The notes under the pieces: model-generated
Told to the model about the DNA's origin: nothing
Database searches by the model: none
What the model saw: the letters and a program-made list of their open reading frames with translations, nothing else
Program-made: the position numbers and the translations under genes
Shown here: piece after piece, positions 35,377 through 43,044 of the stretch
Layout of the letters: each line of letters opens with the position of its first letter
Numbering within the stretch: the stretch's first letter is position 1
NCBI RefSeq assembly: GCF_003112775.1
Contig: NZ_BFCH01000002.1
Coordinates: forward strand, 1-64,000
Source of the DNA: Mycobacterium montefiorense
Lineage (GTDB): Bacteria > Actinomycetota > Actinomycetes > Mycobacteriales > Mycobacteriaceae
DNA: 64,000 nucleotides
Direction: 5' to 3'

Positions 35377-36677
35377 GACGACTCCCCGGACCGGTAGGCG
35401 TCGACCGTGTCACGGATGACGGTGTGGAACTGACGGATGAGCAGTTCCTGGTCGCTGAGGTGGAAGGTGTTTTGCGCCCGTGTCTTCAGCGCCGAGTGTG
35501 TCGCTTCGATGGTGTTCACGTCCTGCATCGCGAACTCGATTGTGCTGTCCACCACCAACTCCTGCGCCAACCGATCCCGTGCGTTTTCCGGTGGTACGAA
35601 GTACATGTCGATCTCGTAGATGTGCGAGTCGACGGTCTCCGGCCAGTAGGTGTAGGTGATGTAGTAGCCGCGCGCCCAGAGCTGGACCGAAATATTTGGG
35701 AATAGCCAGAATTGGTCGTTGCCCCAGGAGGCGATATTGCCTCGGTTGAGGAAAGCGGCGCTCTCGTCGTCGAGGCCCAGATCCGGAACGTCATCGGGCC
35801 CGAATAGCCCGGCCCGGAACAGCTTGTATACCCAGCGCTGGTCCTGGCGCGCAGGTCCCGCGGTGCCCGGGTCGCGGGCCGGCAGGGGCGGCGGCCCGGG
35901 GACCGAGGTGAGCATGTGCGGCCGGAACAATTCGTAGTGGTACGAGTCGACGGGCGGCACCATCTTCTCGGCCTTGGACACATCGGGATCGATGAAGCGC
36001 CCGTGTACATACGGCGGGTGATACCACTCGCACACCGAGTCGACCGCCAACTTCCAGTTTCCGTTGATCCGGGTGGAGAAGCCGTAGTGCTGTGTCATCT
36101 TGTCGAACGGCCACCCCTCGATCGGCAGCAGTCCGTCGCCCAAGAAGCTGCGCAGCGGCACCGGGTCCTCGGCCAGGTTGATGAAGATGAAGCCCGCCCA
36201 CACGTCGCAGTGCACCCGCGGCATCCGCAGCATGCTCTTGTCGAGGTCGAAGAATTCGTCCTCGTTGGTGATGTGGTTGACCTTGCCGTCCAGGCCGTAC
36301 CGCCAGCCGTGGTACTTGCAGGAGAACGCCCGGCAGGTCCCCGAGCTTTCCCGGCCGGGGTGTTCCTGCCAGACAACCTTGTTGCCGCGGTGCGCGCAGA
36401 CGTTGTGGAAGGCGTGCACGGTGTCGTCGGCGTCGCGGGCGATCACGATCGAGGCGAGGCGGCCGGGCAGGTCGCGGGTGAAGTAGGAGCCTTTGCGGGG
36501 TAGGCGTTCAATACGCCCGACGCACAACCAGTTTCGTTCGAAGACGGCCTTGCGTTCGGCCGCGAAGAACTCCTCGGAGATCGAGTCCTCGTAGTTGACC
36601 GGGGCGGTGCCCAGTTCGGGATAGTCGGTGGTGAACTTGCCCCGACCGGTCGACAGTCGTTGCTGAATGCTGGTCAC
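35373..36677 (-). CDS. Rieske non-heme iron oxygenase, alpha subunit (copy C)
   Basis: 434 residues. Rieske ligands: C-A-H in V-C-A-H-R-G-N-K-V-V-W and C-K-Y-H-G-W-R. The mononuclear site is in V-C-E-W-Y-H-P-P-Y-V-H-G. The N-terminus (T-D-Y-P-E-L-G-T-A-P-V-N-Y-E-D-S) and the N-V-C-x-H-R-G-N-K segment show common ancestry with copies A and B, though it is more distant. The start ATG overlaps the crotonase stop (ATGA, 36674-36677), and the small copy C gene follows with another 4-nt overlap. No beta subunit or dedicated ferredoxin is present. Confidence 0.9.
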   Translation of the reverse strand: MTSIQQRLSTGRGKFTTDYPELGTAPVNYEDSISEEFFAAERKAVFERNWLCVGRIERLPRKGSYFTRDLPGRLASIVIARDADDTVHAFHNVCAHRGNKVVWQEHPGRESSGTCRAFSCKYHGWRYGLDGKVNHITNEDEFFDLDKSMLRMPRVHCDVWAGFIFINLAEDPVPLRSFLGDGLLPIEGWPFDKMTQHYGFSTRINGNWKLAVDSVCEWYHPPYVHGRFIDPDVSKAEKMVPPVDSYHYELFRPHMLTSVPGPPPLPARDPGTAGPARQDQRWVYKLFRAGLFGPDDVPDLGLDDESAAFLNRGNIASWGNDQFWLFPNISVQLWARGYYITYTYWPETVDSHIYEIDMYFVPPENARDRLAQELVVDSTIEFAMQDVNTIEATHSALKTRAQNTFHLSDQELLIRQFHTVIRDTVDAYRSGESS

Positions 36678-37561
36678 GAGGGGACTCCTTCATGCGACGG
36701 TGCGCCATTGCTCCAGGGCTCCTGGTCCCATGCCCGATCCAGCGGGGCCATCTCGCCGCCGAACGGGAAGAACACGCGCTGGGCGTAGGTCTCGCGGCCC
36801 AGGCCGTGGCCGAGTTCGTTGACGAAGGCCCGCTTGAGCGGGTTGGTGAACAGCTGTCGCGTGTACCGCAGTGTCAGCGGTGGTCGCTTGATCAGTTCGC
36901 GAGCGTGCTCCCAGGCTCGGTCCAACACCTTGTCCTTGGGCAGCACCTCGTTGACCACGCCCCACTCCTTGGCCTCCTGCGCACTGAGTTTCTGACCCGT
37001 GAGTAGGAAGTAGCGCGCGCGGTTGTGCCCGGCGAGCACACTCCAGATCACATGCTGACCGTCGCCAGGCACCTGGCCGCGCGGGAAGTGGGAGGCGTCC
37101 TGGAAGTAGGCGTCCTCGGAGGCCAGCACGATGTCGCCCATGATCGGCACCTCAGAGTGCATGTTGCACGGCCCGTTGACCGCGCTGATCATCGGTACGT
37201 CGACGTCGAGCACATTGAAGATGAGATGGCGTGCGTACCAGGCCTTCTCGTCGAGCTTGTGCGTCCCGCGGTCGTTGGGCATAGCCTGATAGATGGGGTG
37301 TTCGGGGGGTTCGCCGTTGGGTAGGCGACCCCAGTTGGCGTTGTAGTTCTCGCCCGTGCCGGTATGAATGAGCACCTTGATCTCGCGATCGCCCGCGATA
37401 TCGGCAAACGCATCCGACATCTCGTCGTGCGCTTTCCAGCTCCACACCAGGCTGTCACCGTCGGTGTGGCACTGCATGAACAGGATTCCGTCGTCTGTGA
37501 GTTCGAACTTGTAGTTGGCATAGCTGTTCTGGTACTCGCTAAATCTCGTCCGCTTTGCCAT
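36674..37561 (-). CDS. Crotonase-family beta-diketone hydrolase, 6-oxocamphor hydrolase-like
   Basis: 295 residues. It resembles Rhodococcus 6-oxocamphor hydrolase more than ordinary enoyl-CoA hydratases: S-L-V-W40-S-W-K-A-H-D-E, D-I-A-G-D-R-E-I-K-V-L-I-H-T-G-T-G, A-V-N-G-P, then F-Q-D-A-S-H158-F-P-R-G-Q-V-P-G-D167-G-Q-H-V and R-Y-F-L-L-T-G-Q-K-L. In the known enzyme, Trp40 and the His/Asp pair spaced nine apart (145/154) are catalytic; all are present here. The reaction would be retro-Claisen C-C cleavage of a cyclic 1,3-diketone. It is first in the operon with Rieske C, the small protein and TetR, behind operator site 2. Confidence 0.8.
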   Translation of the reverse strand: MAKRTRFSEYQNSYANYKFELTDDGILFMQCHTDGDSLVWSWKAHDEMSDAFADIAGDREIKVLIHTGTGENYNANWGRLPNGEPPEHPIYQAMPNDRGTHKLDEKAWYARHLIFNVLDVDVPMISAVNGPCNMHSEVPIMGDIVLASEDAYFQDASHFPRGQVPGDGQHVIWSVLAGHNRARYFLLTGQKLSAQEAKEWGVVNEVLPKDKVLDRAWEHARELIKRPPLTLRYTRQLFTNPLKRAFVNELGHGLGRETYAQRVFFPFGGEMAPLDRAWDQEPWSNGAPSHEGVPS

Positions 37562-37604
37562 TGAGCTGTCTCATTTCCGCGGTGGTGAAAGTGGCGCCGG
37601 CACC

Positions 37605-37624
37605 ATTTGAGCGATCGCCCAAAT
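37605..37624. promoter_or_regulatory. Palindromic operator, site 2
   Basis: ATTTGAGCGATCGCCCAAAT, 20 bp, 44 nt before the crotonase ATG at 37561 on the minus strand. All 20 bases match site 1 read on the opposite strand. Confidence 0.75.
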
Positions 37625-37668
37625 GAGGTAGCTGCCATGCTTGCACCTCAGCCAGCAGCGGTCAAGGT

Positions 37669-38634
37669 TCAGCGACCGTGCAGCAGCGCCACCACGGGTG
37701 CGAAGGATTCGATCTGCGACTGCTGCACCGTCACGTAATTGACGCCGAGGCTTTCGCGGCGTGAACGCAGCAATTCCCCAACGCTTTCCGGCGTGCCGAT
37801 CAGGACGTTGGGATGGTCGCGGAGCAGGTCGGCCGAGATGCCCGTCGTTTTCGCGATGTCGGCCAAAGCCGCCTCGGGATCGGCGGTGATCTCGGTGAAG
37901 TACGGCGAACTCTCGACGTCGAGTCGCCGATAGCGGTCACCGGCCGCGGTACGTACGAAGCCGATTCGACGCTCGGCGACCGCCTGTGGATCGAGGCCGT
38001 CGGGATCGCGAGCCACGAACGGAACGCCGGAGATGCTGACGATGTCGGCCTCGCGGCCGGCGAGCGAGAGCACGCGTTGCCCACCCCCGCCGATCATGAT
38101 CGGCGGATGCGGCTGTTGCACCGGCCGCGGCCGTCCCGCGTATCCGCGGACCTGAACGAACTCGCCCGCGTAGTCCAGTTCTTCGCCCTCCCAATGCGCC
38201 TTGATCAGCGCGACGGCCTCGGCCAGCTTGGAGATTCGACGACCCGGACGGTCGAATTCCACTCCCATCGCGGTGTATTCGACTTCGCTCCAGCCGGCGC
38301 CGATGCCCAGCTCCAGACGGCCATCGGAGAGCAGATCGAGTGTCGCCGCTTCCTTGGCCAACACCGCCGGCACGTGGTAGTCGATGCAGAACACCCGGCA
38401 GCCGATGCGCAGCGTCTCGGTGTGGGCGGCGGCTGCCGCCATCGCTGCGATCGGCGCCAGGTCCTGGCGAGGCGTGCGTGCGGCTCGCTGCGCGGGTCCC
38501 GGGCCGAGGTAGTGGTCGGCGAGGAAAAGCGTTGAATAGCCGAGATCTTCGACTTTGCGGACGGTATCGCGCCATTCGCGCCCGCCGGTGGCGTTGGTCG
38601 CTTGCACCGCGAAGCGAAACGGAGGCCGGTCCAT
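37669..38634 (-). CDS. LLM-class F420-dependent oxidoreductase (TIGR03621-like)
   Basis: 321 residues from ATG 38634; the open frame extends to 38679. A luciferase-like TIM barrel: F-R-F-A-V-Q-A-T, V-E-D-L-G-Y-S-T-L-F-L-A-D-H-Y, L-R-I-G-C-R-V, L-G-I-G-A-G-W, H-P-P-I-M-I-G-G-G-G-Q-R-V-L. The last is the phosphate-binding region of F420/FMN members. It is divergent from the SDR-ALDH unit across operator site 3, so it probably belongs to the same regulon. Dehydrogenation or monooxygenation (Baeyer-Villiger type) are both possible for this group. Confidence 0.83.
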   Translation of the reverse strand: MDRPPFRFAVQATNATGGREWRDTVRKVEDLGYSTLFLADHYLGPGPAQRAARTPRQDLAPIAAMAAAAAHTETLRIGCRVFCIDYHVPAVLAKEAATLDLLSDGRLELGIGAGWSEVEYTAMGVEFDRPGRRISKLAEAVALIKAHWEGEELDYAGEFVQVRGYAGRPRPVQQPHPPIMIGGGGQRVLSLAGREADIVSISGVPFVARDPDGLDPQAVAERRIGFVRTAAGDRYRRLDVESSPYFTEITADPEAALADIAKTTGISADLLRDHPNVLIGTPESVGELLRSRRESLGVNYVTVQQSQIESFAPVVALLHGR

Positions 38635-38681
38635 AGGCTTGACCGTAATCGATACCGGGTGATAGGCATGTGAAGCCAACC

Positions 38682-38701
38682 GTTTGAGCGATCGCTCAGG
38701 A
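38682..38701. promoter_or_regulatory. Palindromic operator, site 3 (divergent promoter)
   Basis: GTTTGAGCGATCGCTCAGGA shares TTTGAGCGATCGC with site 2 and GAGCGATCGCTC is a perfect 12-bp palindrome. It lies between the divergent LLM (starts 38634) and SDR (starts 38717) genes, so a single bound repressor could control both. Confidence 0.7.
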
Positions 38702-38716
38702 AAGGTGGATGACGGC

Positions 38717-39427
38717 TTGAGCGCGAAGACAGCGGTCGTGACGGGCGGTGCCTCGGGGATTGGCCGTGCCTGCGCCGAAAGGTTGCGTAAAGACGGATTT
38801 CAGGTGGCCGTCCTCGATCTCACACCCACCGACGACGGGTTCGGCCACGTCGCCGACGTCACCGACCGCGCGCAGGTCGACGCGGCGATGGCCGCGATCC
38901 GCGACGCATTGGGCCCGATCCTGGTGCTGGTCAACGCCGCCGGGGTGGAGGGCTTCAAGAAGTTTCTCAGCATGTCGTTCGAGGAATGGTCGAAGGTGAT
39001 CGACGTGAACCTCAACGGCGTGTTCAACACGATTCAGGCGGTGCTGCCCGACATGGTCGAGGCCGGCTGGGGACGCATCGTCAATATCTCGTCGTCCAGC
39101 ACGCATTCCGGCCAACCGTTCATGGCCCACTACGTCGCGGCGAAGTCCTCGGTCAACGGGCTGACCAAGTCGCTGGCCCTCGAGTACGGCCCGAGCGGGA
39201 TCACCGTCAACGCCGTGCCGCCGGGATTCGTGGACACACCGATGCTGCGCAGCGCCGAGAGCCGGCATCTCCTCGGCGGGACCGTGGAGGACCACATCGC
39301 TCGCACACCGGTTCGCCGGGTGGGCAAGCCCGAGGATATCGCCGCCGCGTGTGCCTTCTTCGCTTCCGAGGAGGCCGGCTACATCACCGGGCAGATTCTC
39401 GGCGTGAACGGCGGCCGCAATACCTGA
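38717..39427 (+). CDS. Short-chain dehydrogenase/reductase
   Basis: 236 residues from TTG 38717, preceded by AGGAAAGGTGG at a suitable distance; GTG 38705 is an alternative and the open frame begins at 38684 inside the operator. Motifs: T-G-G-A-S-G-I-G-R, D-L-T after beta-2, N-I-S-S-S-S-T-H-S, H-Y-V-A-A-K, and E-E-A-G-Y-I-T-G-Q-I-L-G-V-N-G-G. It is closely related to the SDR at 7160, linking the two catabolic clusters. The aldehyde dehydrogenase follows, so the pair may oxidise an alcohol stepwise to an acid. Confidence 0.88.
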   Translation: MSAKTAVVTGGASGIGRACAERLRKDGFQVAVLDLTPTDDGFGHVADVTDRAQVDAAMAAIRDALGPILVLVNAAGVEGFKKFLSMSFEEWSKVIDVNLNGVFNTIQAVLPDMVEAGWGRIVNISSSSTHSGQPFMAHYVAAKSSVNGLTKSLALEYGPSGITVNAVPPGFVDTPMLRSAESRHLLGGTVEDHIARTPVRRVGKPEDIAAACAFFASEEAGYITGQILGVNGGRNT

Positions 39428-39470
39428 CGCCGACGCTTTCGGCCAGATCCCAATAGATCCAAGGAGTTTG

Positions 39471-40919
39471 ATGTACGACAGGGACCAACTCTTCATCGAC
39501 GGGAAGTGGGCCGCGCCGGCTTCGGGCGGGGAAGCCATCTCGGTGGTCTCCCCGCACAGTGCGGCCGTCATCGGCCACGCGGCGTGCGCCGGACCTGCCG
39601 ACGTCAACCGCGCGGTTGACGCCGCCCGGGCAGCCTTCGACACCGGACCGTGGCCGCGCATGCAACCGGCGGAACGCATCGAGGCAATCACCCGGCTGGC
39701 CGGCATCTATAAGGAGCGGCGCGCCGATATGGCCGCACTGATCTCGGCCGAGATCGGTGCTCCGATCGCCTTCGCCAAGATGGCGCAGGTTCGGCTGCCG
39801 CTGACGATGATGTCCGCGTTCTGCAACTTCGCCGCGGGTTACGAATGGCAGCAGGAACGACCCGGGCTGTACGGCAAGAACATCCGGATCCGCAAGCAGC
39901 CGGTGGGCGTCGTCGCCGCCGTGGTGCCGTGGAACATGCCGCAGTTCCTGACCGTGACCAAGGTGGTGCCCGCGCTGCTGGCCGGCTGCACGGTGGTGCT
40001 CAAGCCGGCCCCCGAGTCGGTGCTCGATGCGCAGCTGCTCGCCGATCTGGTTGCGGCAGCGGATCTTCCGCCGGGCGTGCTGAACGTGCTGCCCGGAGGC
40101 CGGGAAGTCGGTGAGCTGCTGGTGCGCCATCCCGGCGTCGACAAGGTCTCGTTCACCGGCTCCACGGCGGCGGGCCGGCAAGTCGCCCTTGCGTGTGCCG
40201 AAGGACTGAAACAGGTGAGCCTCGAACTGGGTGGCAAGTCGGCGGCGATCGTGCTGGACGACGCCGATCCCGCGGACGCCGCCACCGGCATCCAGATGGC
40301 CAGCCTGGCCAACAGCGGCCAGGTCTGCAACGCGCTGAGCCGGATTCTGGTGCCGCAGAAGCGTAAGGACGAATTCGTCGACGCGTTGGCCGCCGGGATG
40401 GCGTCGATGACCGTCGGTGACCCGGCCGATGCCAACACCCAGATCGGTCCGCTGGTGGCCCAGCGCCAGCAGGAGCGGGTCCGCGGTTACATCGAATCGG
40501 GCAAAAGCGAAGGGGCGCAGCTGGTTACCGGCGGCGCCGAGATGCCCGACGGACTCGACACCGGTTGGTACGTGCGCCCGACACTGTTCAGCGACGCGAC
40601 CAACGACATGCGCATCGCGCGCGAGGAGATCTTCGGTCCGGTGCTGACGGTCATTTCCTACCGTGACGAGGACGAGGCGCTTCGAATTGCCAACGACTCC
40701 GAATACGGGCTGGCCGGATCGGTGTTCACCGCCGACGTCGAGCGGGGCTACGGCGTCGCGGCCCGGGTCCGGTCCGGCACCTTCGGCGTCAACGAGGGTT
40801 ACATCATGGACCCGGCCGCACCGTTCGGCGGCGTCAAAAACAGCGGATACGGTCGCGAGCTCGGAACCGAGGGAATCGACAGTTACACTGTGAGCCAATC
40901 TATTTCGACCGCAGGCTGA
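39471..40919 (+). CDS. NAD(P)-dependent aldehyde dehydrogenase
   Basis: 482 residues from ATG 39471 (AAGGAG upstream). Complete ALDH core: V-P-W-N-M-P-Q, the cofactor motif F-T-G-S-T-A-A-G, the general base Glu in L-E-L-G-G-K-S, the catalytic Cys in N-S-G-Q-V-C-N-A, and E-E-I-F-G-P-V-L near the C-terminus. The usual N-x-G-Q-x-C context is intact, so it should be active. It lies 43 nt after the SDR in the operator site 3 unit and would convert the aldehyde made by that pathway to a carboxylate. Confidence 0.92.
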   Translation: MYDRDQLFIDGKWAAPASGGEAISVVSPHSAAVIGHAACAGPADVNRAVDAARAAFDTGPWPRMQPAERIEAITRLAGIYKERRADMAALISAEIGAPIAFAKMAQVRLPLTMMSAFCNFAAGYEWQQERPGLYGKNIRIRKQPVGVVAAVVPWNMPQFLTVTKVVPALLAGCTVVLKPAPESVLDAQLLADLVAAADLPPGVLNVLPGGREVGELLVRHPGVDKVSFTGSTAAGRQVALACAEGLKQVSLELGGKSAAIVLDDADPADAATGIQMASLANSGQVCNALSRILVPQKRKDEFVDALAAGMASMTVGDPADANTQIGPLVAQRQQERVRGYIESGKSEGAQLVTGGAEMPDGLDTGWYVRPTLFSDATNDMRIAREEIFGPVLTVISYRDEDEALRIANDSEYGLAGSVFTADVERGYGVAARVRSGTFGVNEGYIMDPAAPFGGVKNSGYGRELGTEGIDSYTVSQSISTAG

Positions 40920-40924
40920 TCGTC

Positions 40925-40978
40925 GAGCGTGAAGCTAGCCGCGCGCTCGACGCCCAACGTGAAGCTGGCTTCACGCTC
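40925..40978. terminator. Nested hairpins after the aldehyde dehydrogenase gene
   Basis: GAGCGTGAAGC (40925-40935) pairs with GCTTCACGCTC (40968-40978). Inside, CGTGAAGC (40958-40965) also pairs with GCTTCACG (40968-40975) with a 2-nt gap. The two structures exclude each other. They begin 6 nt after the stop codon, so a terminator is likely, although no T run follows. Confidence 0.5.
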
Positions 40979-41121
40979 GTCAGGACGTGGCCGCGGGCTA
41001 GCCGCGTGATGATCGCCATGGTTAGGGAATCGCTGATCGGGGAATGGTCCTGGGAACCATCCACAGATAAGGAACACGCGCGGCTTCGAGTTTTCAGGAC
41101 GTCATCAAGTCCAAGTACCTG

Positions 41122-41466
41122 TTGTTGACCACTTTCACCAAGGACGGTCGCCCGAAGCCCACGGCGATCTGGGGGGTGCCCGACGGCGACAAGCTGCTCG
41201 TCATCACCGACGGCGGCTCGTGGAAAACCAAGCGGATCAACAACACGCCGCGCGTGACGATCGCTAAAAGCGGGGTCCTGGGCAAACCCAAGAGCGAAGA
41301 GGTCGAGGGCGTCGCCCGCGTGCTGCCGAAGTCCGAGACGCAGCGGGTCTACAACGCCGTGCTGAAGCGGTACTGGTATCACGCGCCGTGGTTCTACGTG
41401 CACTCGATCGTGCGCGGCGGTATCGACAAGGTCCACGTCGGCCTGGAGATCAAACCCGCCAGTTAG
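41122..41466 (+). CDS. PPOX-class F420-dependent enzyme, start codon unclear
   Basis: 114 residues from TTG 41122. The split-barrel flavin-binding pattern is clear: L-L-T-T-F-T-K-D-G-R-P-K-P-T-A-I-W, L-L-V-I-T-D-G-G-S-W-K-T-K-R-I and P-R-V-T-I-A. Homologous sequence continues upstream in frame (D-V-I-K-S-K-Y-L) to a stop at 41068-41070, but no ATG, GTG or TTG is found before 41122, although AAGGA (41069-41073) sits where a ribosome site would be expected. The original start may have been mutated, or a rare start codon is used. F420/flavin reductase-like function. Confidence 0.7.
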   Translation: MLTTFTKDGRPKPTAIWGVPDGDKLLVITDGGSWKTKRINNTPRVTIAKSGVLGKPKSEEVEGVARVLPKSETQRVYNAVLKRYWYHAPWFYVHSIVRGGIDKVHVGLEIKPAS

Positions 41467-41590
41467 CAACGCTTCCCGGCTTTCGTCCACTCATTCTCGC
41501 CGAGCGCCCGGCCAGCCGGCCCAGGAGTTCGAGCGCCCCGCCAGCCGGGCGCTCGGCAGTCGCAGACGCCCGTCACCAACGCTTCCCGGC
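41467..41590. repeat. Intergenic repeat: 14-bp direct repeats flanking a 12-bp inverted repeat
   Basis: CAACGCTTCCCGGC occurs at 41467-41480 and 41577-41590. Between them CGAGCGCCCGGC (41501-41512) and GCCGGGCGCTCG (41544-41555) form a perfect 12-bp stem. The block fills the space between the PPOX stop and the next gene. It could be a terminator inside a small repeated intergenic element. Confidence 0.5.
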
Positions 41591-41617
41591 GTGCGACGCC
41601 GCGGTTAGGGTTGACCG

Positions 41618-42010
41618 GTGGCACAAGAATTTACCCGCACGGCATCGCCGATTTTGGTGTTGGTCGCGGCGGCGCGCGTCGGCGTCGGAGCCGCGATGTT
41701 GCTGGCGCCCGATCGATTCTTCAAACCCGAGTCGGGTACCGAGACGCTGCTGATGCAGACGATCGGGATCCGGGACCTGGTCATCGGGTCGGGTGCGTGC
41801 GCCGCGTTGTTACGCGGAGGCGACACCGAGTTCCGGCGCTGGGCGGCCTTCGGCTTGATCAGCGATAGCGCCGACCTGCTGCTGGGGCTGCGCAGCCGGC
41901 CTCTCGTCGGTACCAAGAGCGCGATGATCGCCACGCTGGCGCCCGTGCCGTTCGTCGGCGCGGGTGTGCGCGGCTTCGTCCGTAGCTTCGGAAGGGGCAG
42001 GCAGCCTTAG
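41618..42010 (+). CDS. Small integral membrane protein, DUF4267-like
   Basis: 130 residues from GTG 41618. Three to four hydrophobic segments: L-V-L-V-A-A-A-R-V-G-V-G-A-A-M-L-L-A-P, I-G-S-G-A-C-A-A-L-L, and A-T-L-A-P-V-P-F-V-G-A-G-V. The pattern R-V-G-V-G-A-x-x-L-L-A-P-x-R, I-G-I-R-D-L-x-I-G and D-S-A-D-L-L-L-G is typical of a small actinobacterial membrane family of unknown function. Its stop overlaps the convergent epimerase stop by 4 nt. Confidence 0.65.
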   Translation: MAQEFTRTASPILVLVAAARVGVGAAMLLAPDRFFKPESGTETLLMQTIGIRDLVIGSGACAALLRGGDTEFRRWAAFGLISDSADLLLGLRSRPLVGTKSAMIATLAPVPFVGAGVRGFVRSFGRGRQP

Positions 42011-42993
42011 CTGTCGGTGCCGTGCAGCGCATCGATGGTGTCGGTCACGGTGTCGCGAGCATCCCGGTAGGTGATGCCGAGCTCCTTCTCGCTGGGTGAA
42101 TCGTCCGACGCCGGCATCTGCGTGTAGTACTGCATCCCGGCCGCGGTGAACGGCGTGTTGAACGGTAGATATGGCGTCGCAATGTCGAGAACCGCTCCCG
42201 CGGCGCGGATTATGGTGTCGGGAACCGGCACAGCGACCATCGTGGTGTCAGCCACCTCGCCGAACATGCTCGCCAGCTCGCTGACGGAGACGCGGTGCCC
42301 GCCCGCCATGTAGCGTCGCGGTCCGCGCCCGGGTTCCAGCAGCGCCGCGTGCAGCGCGGCCAGATCGCGGGCGTCGACGATCAACCAGGCCGCTCCTCGC
42401 CCGGGTACAAAATGCAGGTCCAGCAACGACTTCACCCCTTGGCCGGCTTCACCGTATTGATTGCCGACCGGCGGCCCGAGAACCATGCCGGGATAGGTGA
42501 TGTTGACCGGCGCGCCGGCGTCCTGCAGCCCGCGGGCGTAGATCTCGACCTGGGCCTTGGACGTTCCGTAGCCGTCGGCCCCGCCGACCACCGGCAAGTC
42601 CGCCGACAGCGTCTCCAGATCCGGACGGAACAGCGCGGTGAAGCTCGATACGTGCACGATCGGGTCCAGACCGAGCTCGACTGCTTGACCGAGCACGTTT
42701 TGAGCGCCCTGCATATTCGTGGTCAGCATCTCGTTGGTCTGGCGCGGATCGGTCGCCACCAGAGCGGCGCTGTGCACCACGGCGTCGCATCCCTGCAAGG
42801 CTTCCCGCACCGAGACACGAACGGTGATGTCCCCGACGGCGTAGTCCGATACGTCGACACCCAGCTTGGCGACCGAGGAGTGCAGCCGATCGGGATTACG
42901 CACCAGGAACCGAACCGAATGTCCCGCGTCAGCGATGGCTTTCGCGGTCCACCCACCGACAAGTCCAGTACCGCCCGTTATCAGAATCCGCAC
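42007..42993 (-). CDS. NAD-dependent epimerase/dehydratase-like oxidoreductase (Rv3725-like)
   Basis: 328 residues from GTG 42993. Extended-SDR Rossmann motif at the very N-terminus: I-T-G-G-T-G-L-V-G-G (T-G-x-x-G-x-x-G). Other features: D-A-V-V-H-S-A-A, V-H-V-S-S-F-T-A, the catalytic Y-G-T-S-K and Y-P-G-M-V-L-G-P. This is the dihydroflavonol-4-reductase-like group acting on small ketones or aldehydes. Its position beside the cutinase matches Rv3725 next to Rv3724 in H37Rv as I recall it. The substrate is not known. Confidence 0.82.
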   Translation of the reverse strand: MRILITGGTGLVGGWTAKAIADAGHSVRFLVRNPDRLHSSVAKLGVDVSDYAVGDITVRVSVREALQGCDAVVHSAALVATDPRQTNEMLTTNMQGAQNVLGQAVELGLDPIVHVSSFTALFRPDLETLSADLPVVGGADGYGTSKAQVEIYARGLQDAGAPVNITYPGMVLGPPVGNQYGEAGQGVKSLLDLHFVPGRGAAWLIVDARDLAALHAALLEPGRGPRRYMAGGHRVSVSELASMFGEVADTTMVAVPVPDTIIRAAGAVLDIATPYLPFNTPFTAAGMQYYTQMPASDDSPSEKELGITYRDARDTVTDTIDALHGTDS

Positions 42994-43044
42994 GCAGCGA
43001 TTCTGCAAGGCTTGTCGCTCGCGGGGCAACCTGGCGGGCGTTAA

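Noticed and set aside
39384..40898. 504-codon minus-strand frame opposite the aldehyde dehydrogenase
   Set aside because: Antisense shadow of an intact ALDH with all catalytic motifs.
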